Source of the DNA: Virgibacillus sp. MSP4-1
GTDB lineage: Bacteria; Bacillota; Bacilli; Bacillales; Alkalibacillaceae
DNA: 64,000 nt
Assembly (NCBI RefSeq): GCF_010092505.1
Contig: NZ_CP048021.1
Coordinates: 2,914,001 to 2,978,000, forward strand
Reading direction: 5' to 3'
In this document: in pieces, positions 33,620 to 40,678 of the stretch
How positions within the stretch are numbered: the stretch's first letter is position 1
How the letters are laid out: each line of letters opens with the position of its first letter
Position numbers and translations under genes: made by a program
The notes under the pieces: generated by a model
What the model saw: the letters and a program-made list of their open reading frames with translations, nothing else
Told to the model about the DNA's origin: nothing
Database searches by the model: none

Positions 33620-34132
33620 ATGACAAATACGGTTGTAACCATTTTAAATGAAGGGGATGCAGAGCAGTACTGGAATTTAAGGATAGAGGCCTTAAAGGAG
33701 GCGCCGGATGCCTTTCTTACTACTTATGAAGAAGCTGTTCAGCGGGAAAATCCGGTTGACCAGACTGCTGAACGATTATCAGACGAAAATAATATAACTT
33801 TTGGAGCCTTTGCGGATGAAGGTTTAGTCGGTGTGACAACCTTACAGTTCTCGGATAAAAGGAAAGAAAAACATAAAGCTTTTCTCTTAGCTATGTATGT
33901 AAAGCCGGAATATCAGAACCAGGGTATCGCGAAACAGCTGATCTTCAAAGCTATACAGACGGCTCGGAGGTCTGGAGAAGTGGAACAGATTCATTTATCT
34001 GTAGTTTCCACCAACAACGCTGCTATTCACTTATATGAGTCCATTGGTTTTAAAATGTATGCCACAGAGCCCAGATCCATCAAAACGGACAAGGGCTACT
34101 TAGATGAACATTTAATGGTCTTATCTTTATAA
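33620..34132 (+). CDS. GNAT-family N-acetyltransferase
   Basis: 170 aa cytosolic acetyltransferase. The acetyl-CoA site is seen in AMYVKPEYQNQGIAKQLI (Q/RxxGxA type), and the C-terminal VSTNNAAIHLYESIGFKMYATE is typical of GNAT motif B. The substrate is unknown. ATG 33620 lies eight bases after GAGGA at the ribH stop, so it is probably translated from the rib transcript. Whether it acts in flavin metabolism is not shown. Confidence 0.85.
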   Translation: MTNTVVTILNEGDAEQYWNLRIEALKEAPDAFLTTYEEAVQRENPVDQTAERLSDENNITFGAFADEGLVGVTTLQFSDKRKEKHKAFLLAMYVKPEYQNQGIAKQLIFKAIQTARRSGEVEQIHLSVVSTNNAAIHLYESIGFKMYATEPRSIKTDKGYLDEHLMVLSL

Positions 34133-34133
34133 T

Positions 34134-34188
34134 GTAAAACTTCCATCCGCGGGGGTATAACGACCTGTTAATACGTGATACATTATCT
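34134..34188. repeat. 55-bp dispersed intergenic sequence, copy 2
   Basis: GTAAAACTTCCATC, a G-run, ACGACCTGTT and ATACGTGATA in the same order and spacing as 5569-5623. It starts two bases after the GNAT stop codon. Confidence 0.5.
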
Positions 34189-34264
34189 TGCTGGTGTAAT
34201 GTGCCAGTAGGGAAATGTCATGCATAGAGTAGTAATGTAACATTTTCCAAAGGAGCTGAAAGCA

Positions 34265-34747
34265 TTGGAGCGTCATGATACTCTTGCATGGCATGAAGCA
34301 ATTGAACTGCATGAACTTGTCGCCTTCAAATCAATTGGTGTCATGAAAATGAAAATGGCCCTGCCGAACATCACGGACCAGACTTTAAAAGGTCTGTATG
34401 AACGCAGCATTCAGGAAAATCAGTCTGACCTGCAGGAATTAATGGAATTTTACCGTCATGTTCCATCACCTGATGGACGGAATGAAGAGGAACGTGTATA
34501 TGATACTTTTTTTGAAGGTGATTTGCTCGCTTTTACGAAGACAGGGGTTCGAAATTACGCCATTGCGATAACAGAAACGGCAACCCCAGCATTAAAGGAA
34601 GTTCTGACAAAGCAATTAAATCAATGCATAAAACTGCATGACATGGTTTATCGTTACATGTATAAACAAGGTCATTACCCATCGTATAATTTAAACAAGT
34701 TATTTTCGAATGATTTGCAACTGGCACAAAAAGCGTTATCCATGTAA
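34265..34747 (+). CDS. CotF-like spore coat protein
   Basis: 160 aa, mostly helical, with Glu/His pairs spaced as in ferritin-like bundles (LAWHEAIELHELVAFKS; CIKLHDMVYRYMYKQGHYP). Sequence and size match the spore coat protein family of COG5577/CotF as recalled. Members are outer-coat components or are made late in sporulation. The start is TTG 34265, preceded by AAAGGAGCTGAAAGCA; there is no upstream ATG. Monocistronic with its own terminator. Supports an endospore-forming host. Confidence 0.78.
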   Translation: MERHDTLAWHEAIELHELVAFKSIGVMKMKMALPNITDQTLKGLYERSIQENQSDLQELMEFYRHVPSPDGRNEEERVYDTFFEGDLLAFTKTGVRNYAIAITETATPALKEVLTKQLNQCIKLHDMVYRYMYKQGHYPSYNLNKLFSNDLQLAQKALSM

Positions 34748-34750
34748 AGC

Positions 34751-34789
34751 AAAAGGGCTATCAACTGGAAACAAGATAGCCCTTTTGCT
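34751..34789 (+). terminator. Terminator of the coat protein gene
   Basis: AAAAGGGCTATC pairs with GATAGCCCTTTT over a 12-base loop. Confidence 0.9.
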
Positions 34790-34902
34790 ATTCAGGCAGG
34801 CTGTATCGGCTCTATATGTTTACCTCATCCGTTTCCTTTATTCCGGCATAAATTTCATCCTTATTTCAAAGGATAATGGTGAAACTATATGGGAGGTGCC
34901 GT

Positions 34903-35112
34903 ATGAGTCAAAAAAATAATCGCAAATCAGAGAAGACGGTAGCAAATAAGTATTACGAGCCTGAGGACTACGAAAAACAGGATCAACTGTCTGCAGGAAT
35001 CGCCGAGACCCATGAACAGGCAAGCGATACATTAACAGAAGGTACGATTGATGGAAAAATTGAACGTGATAATGGTGAAAATGAGGATATACCCAGAAAA
35101 GGATATGATTAA
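34903..35112 (+). CDS. Small acidic hydrophilic protein (YozQ/DUF4025-like)
   Basis: 69 aa, highly charged, without hydrophobic segments and likely flexible. The stretch QLSAGIAETHEQASDTLTEG followed by TIDGKIE and IPRKGYD matches the YozQ/DUF4025 family as recalled. Its function is unknown. ATG 34903 has GGGAGGTG six bases upstream; the frame's earlier ATG at 34876 lies ahead of that site and is rejected. Confidence 0.72.
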   Translation: MSQKNNRKSEKTVANKYYEPEDYEKQDQLSAGIAETHEQASDTLTEGTIDGKIERDNGENEDIPRKGYD

Positions 35113-35185
35113 TTACGACTTTTAGTGGCTGTTCCTGTGTGGGGCAGTCCTTTTTGTTTTTTGTTCTGTAAGGGGATGGGGGTAT

Positions 35186-35345
35186 GAAGGACATTTTGCC
35201 TGGCTATTTTCAGACTAATGGCCTTCATTTCCCTTATGAAGGCCATTTCTGCTGTGAGTTGAATGATGTTTTTCCTTCATTAAACCTATGAAGGACTGTT
35301 TCCTTGAATTTTTGCTCTCCAGTGTCCTTCATCCTATCAAAGCCC
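35186..35345. repeat. Second cluster of palindromic AAGGCCATT repeats
   Basis: AATGGCCTTCAT-TTCCCTT-ATGAAGGCCATTT at about 35218-35249, flanked by degenerate GAAGGACATTT, TTCCTTCATTAAACCTATGA and GTCCTTCAT copies. Same family as 23655-23870. Confidence 0.75.
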
Positions 35346-35365
35346 CATGTCCTGTCTAATTCGCT

Positions 35366-35412
35366 AGACCCAAGAGATCACCTTTGCATTTCTGTATCCG
35401 GCTGCAATTTTA
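35366..35412 (+). repeat. Remnant of the 122-bp repeat family
   Basis: GACCCAAGAGATCACC then TTTGCATTTCTGTATCCGGC aligns with the unit edge GGTCGCCTTCGCTTTTCTGT at 23881 onward with several changes. No inverted-repeat core remains. Confidence 0.5.
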
Positions 35413-35433
35413 AGTTCACACCCAATTTTCTGT

Positions 35434-35556
35434 TCACTTTTTATTTTTGCTTGGAAGTTTGTTGGAGGGGGCGTTTTGTCCCCGACGTTTGCGGTTGCGC
35501 TGATCTTTTCTCTGTTTGTCATGAATTCGTTCAATAAAATCCTGAGTACTGTCCAT
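35434..35556 (-). CDS. Tiny basic protein (DUF4023-like)
   Basis: 40 aa: MDSTQDFIERIHDKQRKDQR then a Lys/Arg/Asn-rich tail ending LPSKNKK. AAGGAGG lies nine bases before the ATG (35556). The opening and the Ser-Asn-Lys-Leu-Pro ending resemble the DUF4023 family as recalled. Its function is unknown. Too short for most ORF callers, but the ribosome site and coding-like composition support it. Confidence 0.68.
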   Translation of the reverse strand: MDSTQDFIERIHDKQRKDQRNRKRRGQNAPSNKLPSKNKK

Positions 35557-35810
35557 AGATGGTGAACCTCCTTATGATGGATTCTTTTTGTTACTATTTC
35601 CAATCAGGCTATAAAAATGTGAACATAGGATGATTAAATCATGGAAATTATACATTAGGGTTGCATTTTTGGAGAAAAAGCGTTATATTTAAATAAGCAA
35701 AATGAAATTGAAGATCGAATATTTACTTGATGACCTCTTTATAAAAGTAGGTAAAGTAAGTTGCGGTTCATTTCTTTTGTAACATTATTTTTATAAGGAG
35801 GTCATTTTAA

Positions 35811-36008
35811 ATGACTGGTACAGTAAAATGGTTTAACTCAGAAAAAGGCTTTGGTTTTATCGAGCGTGAAGGTGGAGACGATGTATTCGTACACTTCTCA
35901 GCTATCGAGGAAGAAGGTTTCAAAACACTTGAAGATGGACAAAGTGTTGAATTCGAAATCGTTGAAGGCGACCGTGGCCCACAAGCTGCGAACGTTGTAA
36001 AGCTATAA
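35811..36008 (+). CDS. Cold-shock protein (CspA/B family)
   Basis: 65 aa single cold-shock domain, an RNA chaperone. RNP1 is KGFGFIE and RNP2 is VFVHFSAI; it begins [15 protein letters not shown] and ends [18 protein letters not shown] precedes the ATG. The leader of more than 100 bases (from about 35690) is typical of cold-inducible csp mRNAs. Which paralogue (cspB, C or D) cannot be told. Confidence 0.95.
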   Translation: MTGTVKWFNSEKGFGFIEREGGDDVFVHFSAIEEEGFKTLEDGQSVEFEIVEGDRGPQAANVVKL

Positions 36009-36021
36009 GCTGATATATAAG

Positions 36022-36056
36022 GCACATTCCGTGTTATGCGGAATGTGCTTTTTTAA
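36022..36056 (+). terminator. Terminator of the csp gene
   Basis: GCACATTCCG pairs perfectly with CGGAATGTGC over a seven-base loop, followed by six T. Confidence 0.92.
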
Positions 36057-36188
36057 TATCTGTTTGTCCTTCAGTCGGAATGAATGGGGGATTTTTTGTT
36101 CCAATTACTTGTAAAGAAGAGGATTTTGTTTCAGGATAAAGAATATAAATTTTATGAAGAAGTTATAAATATAAAAGGAGGTTTTGGT

Positions 36189-36395
36189 ATGTCTGAACAA
36201 AAAGGATGTATTAAATGTGGCAGTACGGATGCTGGGAAGAAAGATGTGTCCATGACGGGTACAGGTCTGTCAAAAATGTTTGATGTTCAGAACAATCGTT
36301 TTACTGTTGTATATTGTAATAACTGTGGATATTCAGAGTTTTACAATCAGCAGGCATCGAAGGCCAGTAACGTGTTTGACTTCTTTTTCGGTTAA
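36189..36395 (+). CDS. Small zinc-ribbon nucleic-acid-binding protein (DUF2082-like)
   Basis: 68 aa. One zinc ribbon formed by Cys-x2-Cys near the start (GCIKCGST) and Cys-x2-Cys later (YCNNCGYSEFY), with a Phe-rich end (NVFDFFFG). Matches the family annotated as nucleic-acid-binding Zn-ribbon proteins. ATG 36189 follows AAAGGAGG; the longer frame lacks a site and is not hydrophilic in the same way. Monocistronic. Confidence 0.82.
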   Translation: MSEQKGCIKCGSTDAGKKDVSMTGTGLSKMFDVQNNRFTVVYCNNCGYSEFYNQQASKASNVFDFFFG

Positions 36396-36497
36396 ACAAA
36401 TGATTGATTGAATGATGCGACACAGCATTTCAACGGTCTGTAAAAGAGCGAATAACTTTTGGTCAGAAAACAAGAACGTTAAAAAGAAGGTATAGAT

Positions 36498-36950
36498 ATG
36501 CAGTGGATACATAAGAATTTTGATCAATTAGCAGTAAGTGAACTATACACATTGCTGAGGGAAAGAGTCAATGTATTTGTCGTTGAACAGAATTGTCCCT
36601 ATCCGGAAATAGACGACTATGATCAGCATTCCACGCACTTGTATTTAGAACATAAAGGAGAAATCGTTGCTTATTGCCGTCTGCTTCCTCATCATACCAT
36701 GTATCGGGAAGCCTCCATTGGCCGTATTCTTGTCACACAAAAGTTCAGGAAACAGGGCTATGCTAAAAAGTTAATGGATAAAGCATTGAGTATTATGAAA
36801 GAGGAATGGGGAGAGACCGAAGTTAAACTGCATGCCCAATCACATCTGCAAAACTTTTACGGTCAGTATGGATTTGAGACGGTCACGGATGAATACCTGG
36901 ATGACGGAATTATGCATGTAGATATGATATTACACACAAAAAAGAAGTAA
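36498..36950 (+). CDS. ElaA-like GNAT acetyltransferase
   Basis: 150 aa. Begins with the ElaA-type signature LYTLLRERVNVFVVEQNCPY and then PEIDDYDQHSTHL. The acetyl-CoA motif is SIGRILVTQKFRKQGYAKKL, and HAQSHLQNFYGQYGFETV closes the domain. ElaA proteins are small GNATs of unknown substrate. It has a weak GAAGG ribosome site. A strong terminator overlaps the end and serves the convergent gene as well. Confidence 0.87.
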   Translation: MQWIHKNFDQLAVSELYTLLRERVNVFVVEQNCPYPEIDDYDQHSTHLYLEHKGEIVAYCRLLPHHTMYREASIGRILVTQKFRKQGYAKKLMDKALSIMKEEWGETEVKLHAQSHLQNFYGQYGFETVTDEYLDDGIMHVDMILHTKKK

Positions 36951-36979
36951 GTCGGGCCGTCCCTGACTTACTTCTTTTT
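36939..36979. terminator. Bidirectional terminator between elaA-like and pterin dehydratase genes
   Basis: AAAAAGAAGTAAGTC pairs perfectly with GACTTACTTCTTTTT around an 11-base loop. Confidence 0.93.
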
Positions 36980-36989
36980 AGTGAAAATT

Positions 36990-37286
36990 TCACTCTGTTA
37001 CTTGTAAAAAAATAGAGTCATATTTTTTGATAAGTTCCATATCTAAATCTGTAATTCCTTTTGCCCGCCATGAAGTAAGCTTGACCGTAACCACCTTGTA
37101 CTCAACAGAAATAAAGGGGTGGTGATCTACTTCTTCTGATAGTTCGGCAATTTCATTTACGAACTGAATGCCTGTTAGAAACTCCGTAAAACGGTATCGC
37201 TTCGTAAGCCAACGTCCATCCTCAACGTTCCAGTCTGAAAGATAATCCAGTTGTTTTTCAATTTCCTCCGCTGGTAAACGCTCCAT
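36990..37286 (-). CDS. Pterin-4a-carbinolamine dehydratase (PhhB/DCoH family)
   Basis: 98 aa. The family motif EEVDHHPFISVEYKVVTVKL (His-His-Pro catalytic site) is complete, with LDYLSDWNVEDGRWLTKRYRF near the start. It recycles carbinolamine pterins formed by aromatic amino acid hydroxylases, or acts in molybdopterin-related steps. No hydroxylase gene is in the window. Monocistronic, convergent with the elaA-like gene. Confidence 0.9.
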   Translation of the reverse strand: MERLPAEEIEKQLDYLSDWNVEDGRWLTKRYRFTEFLTGIQFVNEIAELSEEVDHHPFISVEYKVVTVKLTSWRAKGITDLDMELIKKYDSIFLQVTE

Positions 37287-37412
37287 TTGATAACCCCTTC
37301 CGTATCTAGTTACACAGTAACATTATAAGGGGAAAGGGACCTTTTAGTAAAACACATTTTTTCAAATAAATAGGAGAACGTTCGACAAATGGGATATCTT
37401 CTTCGTGTAGTT

Positions 37413-37601
37413 TTAATGCTGATTTTCAATGTAATGATTAATAAGCTCTTCAATTTGGTGCTCATCAGGTTTCTGTCCGCTAAAAGAGAAGGTTAATTCT
37501 TCTATAAAGTCCCCATCCTTATAAACATGAATGGAACCTTTCTGAAGACTTACGGCATATTCCACATCAAACTGATAATCATCCTGTTCAATTGCACCCA
37601 T
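37413..37601 (-). CDS. Small conserved protein (YbxH-like)
   Basis: 62 aa, acidic, no membrane segment. Opening GAIEQDDYQFDVEYAV, central GSIHVYKDGDFIEELTFSFS and end PDEHQIEELINHYIE resemble B. subtilis YbxH as recalled; the match is tentative. Its function is unknown. ATG 37601 follows GGAGG by seven bases; the upstream part of the frame is hydrophobic and has no site. Divergent from the gene at 37677. Confidence 0.65.
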   Translation of the reverse strand: MGAIEQDDYQFDVEYAVSLQKGSIHVYKDGDFIEELTFSFSGQKPDEHQIEELINHYIENQH

Positions 37602-37676
37602 TAGATAACCTCCAATAATGGTTTGTACATACTTTTCCCTGCTGAAGCTTATTCTATTTAACAGGAGGTGTAAAAA

Positions 37677-37910
37677 ATGCAGGAACGTGACAGACGAACT
37701 TATACCGGTGAGCCATCCGCCCATTTAGATGGGGAAAGAGAGGGGGTATATAAAGACTCGGCAGGTGTACAGGCAGGTGTGTCCATGGATGGAGACCCAA
37801 AGAAGGAAGTCAATCAGAATCCGAAAGATGCTGTAATTAAAGGTGATCCTGAGATGCTTAAGCTCAATAAAGCTTTAGAGGGCAGAGACCATACCGGGAA
37901 AACCTCATAA
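37677..37910 (+). CDS. Small hydrophilic protein of unknown function
   Basis: 77 aa, rich in Asp, Glu, Lys and Gly, with no hydrophobic segment and probably disordered. The middle reads VYKDSAGVQAGVSMDGDPKK. I do not recognise the family. ACAGGAGGTG lies six bases before the ATG, a near-perfect ribosome site, which is the main support. Divergent from the YbxH-like gene; the pair shares a 75-base promoter region. Confidence 0.68.
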   Translation: MQERDRRTYTGEPSAHLDGEREGVYKDSAGVQAGVSMDGDPKKEVNQNPKDAVIKGDPEMLKLNKALEGRDHTGKTS

Positions 37911-37972
37911 GAAGAGTCCCCCGTATATTTTCTACAGACTTGTTAATTTCAGATAGGAGCATTGTATGAATA

Positions 37973-38009
37973 TAAAAAACTCATCGCTCTTTCATATGAG
38001 CGATGAGTA
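37973..38009 (-). terminator. Terminator of the 3D-domain gene
   Basis: ACTCATCGCTC pairs perfectly with GAGCGATGAGT over an eight-base loop. On the minus strand it is followed by six T. Confidence 0.9.
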
Positions 38010-38016
38010 TGCCTGA

Positions 38017-38559
38017 TCATGAACTTAAGATTGTCACTTCTACATTCTTAACTCCCCACTTATTGGCTTTCGCCTCTGAAGGGATAAACACATCAATTCG
38101 CTTCCCTTGAATAGCACTACCGATGTCTCCGGCAACAGCTTCCCCATAGCCTTCCACATAAAGCTTGGAACCCAGTGGAATAACATCAGGATCTACAGCT
38201 ACTACCTTTTTATCAGGGTTTTCCAGCAGGTTTATTCCTGTTCTTGTAATCCCGCTGCATCCGTCACAATGGGCTGTATAGGCTGTAGCCTTCACAGTCA
38301 ATGTCCGTTTTTCTTTCTCCTTTAAAAGGTCTTGTCCAGTTAAGGATAATTCGGTTGTGAACTGACTGTACTTTAACAGACTATTTATAGATCCTCCGAT
38401 TTGAAAAGCAATTTCACTGGTTGGCTCTTCCTTTGCAACTTCGATCATTTCCTCTTGATTATGAACTTCTTTATTTTTCTCTGTCTGAGCAAAAGCGAAG
38501 TGTCCTAATGAAAATAAGCATAAGATAAATACTAAAATTAGTGCTGATAGTTTTTTCAT
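38017..38559 (-). CDS. Secreted 3D-domain cell-wall protein (YocH/Sps-like)
   Basis: 180 aa. A signal peptide (KKLSALILVFILCLFSLGHFAFA) is followed by a spacer and a C-terminal 3D domain (about 95-180) with the three Asp-containing motifs: TAYTAHCDGCSGITRTG, VAVDPDVIPLGSKLYV and AGDIGSAIQGKRIDVFI. The fold is the MltA/RlpA-like double-psi barrel of lytic enzymes, so it probably cleaves or remodels peptidoglycan, as YocH and Sps proteins do. ATG 38559 follows GGAGG. No LysM domain is present. Confidence 0.88.
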   Translation of the reverse strand: MKKLSALILVFILCLFSLGHFAFAQTEKNKEVHNQEEMIEVAKEEPTSEIAFQIGGSINSLLKYSQFTTELSLTGQDLLKEKEKRTLTVKATAYTAHCDGCSGITRTGINLLENPDKKVVAVDPDVIPLGSKLYVEGYGEAVAGDIGSAIQGKRIDVFIPSEAKANKWGVKNVEVTILSS

Positions 38560-38876
38560 GAGATAACCTCCAATCACCGGGCTATTATAACAGTCATGTA
38601 TTTCAGTGCAATAACAACGACTTAACAAAAACGATACATTTTCAATACAAAACGTAAAAATCTGTAAAGAACACCGGATAATGGTCCTTTTTTCTCTTGA
38701 GTATAAAGTTTCAGGAGAGGACAATGGGGGCAGTTAGGCGATAGTATTGTGCAAAAGCATTTATTTGAAAGAGGAATTTGGAGAATCTTAGCGAATAAGC
38801 TAATATAGTGTGTAATTTTTGTAGTGAAATCCTGGTTGGCATTTAAGATATTATTCTCTTATAGGTTTTTTGAACA
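38560..38876. other. Intergenic region without visible gene
   Basis: AT-rich upstream region of the 3D-domain gene. I see no ORF with a ribosome site. It presumably contains that gene's promoter. Confidence 0.5.
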
Positions 38877-38902
38877 AAAAAAAACCTGGTTTATACCAGG
38901 CG
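38877..38902 (-). terminator. Terminator of the pheromone-peptide transcript
   Basis: Minus strand CCTGG-TATAAA-CCAGG followed by nine T. It lies 92 bases after the 35-aa ORF. Confidence 0.85.
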
Positions 38903-38994
38903 AAAAGTTAAACGTCATATGTTCAGTTTGAAGCAATTGGGGTTTGCTTCATGGATTGGAATGGAAAATAGTTCGTTAAGAAAGGTGAAACGTA

Positions 38995-39102
38995 TTAACC
39001 ATGTTTACGCTTAAGATAGAGAGTGGTTATCCAGGTCAGAGCAATGATTGTTACGATAATACATAACCCTAATGTGATAACATCTCGTTCAGGCGTTGCC
39101 AT
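38995..39102 (-). CDS. 35-residue single-helix membrane peptide
   Basis: Short acidic-basic head (MATPERD), one membrane helix (about 8-27, VITLGLCIIVTIIALTW), and a basic tail (YLKRKHG). AAAGGGG is 11 bases upstream of ATG 39102. It lies 141 bases downstream of the pheromone-like gene, on the same strand and before the same terminator. I do not recognise it. It could be a separate small membrane protein or part of the signalling locus. Confidence 0.5.
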   Translation of the reverse strand: MATPERDVITLGLCIIVTIIALTWITTLYLKRKHG

Positions 39103-39243
39103 GGATCATCATACCCCTTTCAAACTTCATTTTGATTCAAAATACTAATCATTAAGCTAATTACAACACATTTTAAACCGGATCGTATAAACAAAAAATC
39201 TTAATTGGAAGGGAAATACTAAAGTCAAAATAGTTGCTTTGCT

Positions 39244-39381
39244 TTAGAACATTGGTCCTGGATCTTTTTTGTCAAAAGTAACTACTTTTGCAGCTGATTC
39301 ATTATCTGGAGTTACATCTACACTTGCAAATGAAACAACAATGGTAAATGCTAATACCAGACTTACAAGTACTTTTTTCAT
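39244..39381 (-). CDS. Secreted peptide precursor, PapR-like candidate pheromone
   Basis: 45 aa. A Sec-type signal (MKKVLVSLVLAFTIVVSFAS) is followed by a short acidic spacer and the end VVTFDKKDPGPMF. Size and layout match PapR of Bacillus cereus (48 aa, signal then C-terminal active peptide) but with a different tail. The GAAAGGGTGA ribosome site lies six bases before ATG 39381, and -10 TATAAT lies at 39416-39411. It is divergent to a PlcR-like regulator gene. Inference: after export the C-terminal 5-8 residues are released, re-imported by an oligopeptide permease and bound by that regulator. Confidence 0.72.
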   Translation of the reverse strand: MKKVLVSLVLAFTIVVSFASVDVTPDNESAAKVVTFDKKDPGPMF

Positions 39382-39410
39382 CAATAATCACCCTTTCTAT
39401 TAATTTCTCT

Positions 39411-39461
39411 ATTATAGTTATATCAGATTTTGAAAAACTGTGTTTTGGGCAAATAAGCCCA
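39411..39461 (-). promoter_or_regulatory. Promoter and candidate operator of the pheromone-like gene
   Basis: -10 TATAAT (39416-39411, minus strand) with no good -35, and the 16-base dyad TGGGCAAATAAGCCCA (39446-39461) centred about 50 bases upstream of the implied start. A second dyad, ACGAATATATCGT, lies at about 39488-39500 toward the regulator gene. PlcR boxes are also 16-base dyads upstream of activated promoters. Confidence 0.55.
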
Positions 39462-39579
39462 TTTTCGGTAAATAAAAGCATATTTTTTACGAATATATCG
39501 TTCGGACACTAAAATTTATGAAGATAGTAATATTTATTTCTAGAATATCCCAAAAATGCACGTTGGATGGTGAAGATGT

Positions 39580-40491
39580 ATGTTAATCAGTGGTAATATC
39601 GGGGAAAAAATTAAGGATTTAAGAGAGTTTTACGGAATCTCTCAAAAGGATCTATGTAAAGGAATTTGCTCTCAGGCTTATGTCAGCAGGCTGGAAAAAG
39701 GTGAAATTAATGTTTCGGCAGATTTACTGTTTATGCTTTCAAAAAGATTAGGGGTTGAAGTTAACTTTTTCTTTGAAAACTATAAATCTTCCAGATCAGA
39801 ATATGTGAGCGTGACAATGGATGAAATTAAGGAAGCCATTCATAACAGGGATTATGAATTAGTAGAAGAGATGGTTGAACTTGAATTAAAAAATCCACTC
39901 TTCAAGGAAAATCTGGAAGGAAGGCAGTTTTTGCTTTGGCATAAAGGTATTTGTAAATACATCGTCCGAAATAATATAGATGAGGCTATGTTTTATATTG
40001 ATGAAGCATTGTCCTGCAGCTTAACCACAAATAAAAACTATTCACAGAGAGAAATTGAAATAATGTTAAGTAAAGCAATAATTTTACATCTTACAAATAA
40101 GTTTAATGATAGTAAAAAAATTTATATAGAACTTATCTCTGCGTTAAATAAAAACATTTATATTACAGATCCAAAAATCTTTGTCAAAAGTTATTATAAT
40201 TTTGTAAGGTTACTTGTAAAATTAAACGAATATGATGAAGCTGTTAAAAATGCAAAAATAGGTTTAAGATATGCTAAAAAAAATGAGTTGTTATTTCTAC
40301 AAGGAGATCTTTACTTCCAAATTGCAAGATGCTATGAACTCATGAAAGATTATATAGTCGCCAAAAAAAATTATCAACTTTCTTCATATTGTTTTAATTT
40401 AAGTGAGCATAATGAATTATATGAACTAGCGGTTGAAAATATTGAAGAAATGAGTGAATTGGATGCTGAAATAAAACTTGATAAATCGTAG
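39580..40491 (+). CDS. PlcR-like HTH/TPR quorum-sensing regulator (RRNPP family)
   Basis: 303 aa. The N-terminal XRE helix-turn-helix (about 8-62) has IGEKIKDLREFYGISQKDL and SQAYVSRLEKGEINVSADLL, aligning well with PlcR. It is followed by degenerate TPR helices (about 75-300), including RQFLLWHKGICKYIVRNN, which corresponds to the PlcR region EFQQFLQWQYYVAAY. This class binds a re-imported peptide in the TPR groove and then activates target promoters. ATG 39580 has GGTGA six bases upstream. Divergence from a PapR-like precursor gene gives it a likely ligand. Confidence 0.85.
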   Translation: MLISGNIGEKIKDLREFYGISQKDLCKGICSQAYVSRLEKGEINVSADLLFMLSKRLGVEVNFFFENYKSSRSEYVSVTMDEIKEAIHNRDYELVEEMVELELKNPLFKENLEGRQFLLWHKGICKYIVRNNIDEAMFYIDEALSCSLTTNKNYSQREIEIMLSKAIILHLTNKFNDSKKIYIELISALNKNIYITDPKIFVKSYYNFVRLLVKLNEYDEAVKNAKIGLRYAKKNELLFLQGDLYFQIARCYELMKDYIVAKKNYQLSSYCFNLSEHNELYELAVENIEEMSELDAEIKLDKS

Positions 40492-40678
40492 AAGATGAAT
40501 GCTACGATCCACCTCTTTTTTGTTATTTTTTACAGTTTGGTAAAAAGTAAATAAAAGATGTTTATTTTGAATGGGAATAACGAAAATGATTTAAAATATA
40601 TGGAGGATAACTGGATCTCTTTATGTTATAATTGAAAGGTTGAATATTGATAAAGGTTTTTTTAGAGGAGAGTTGTTC

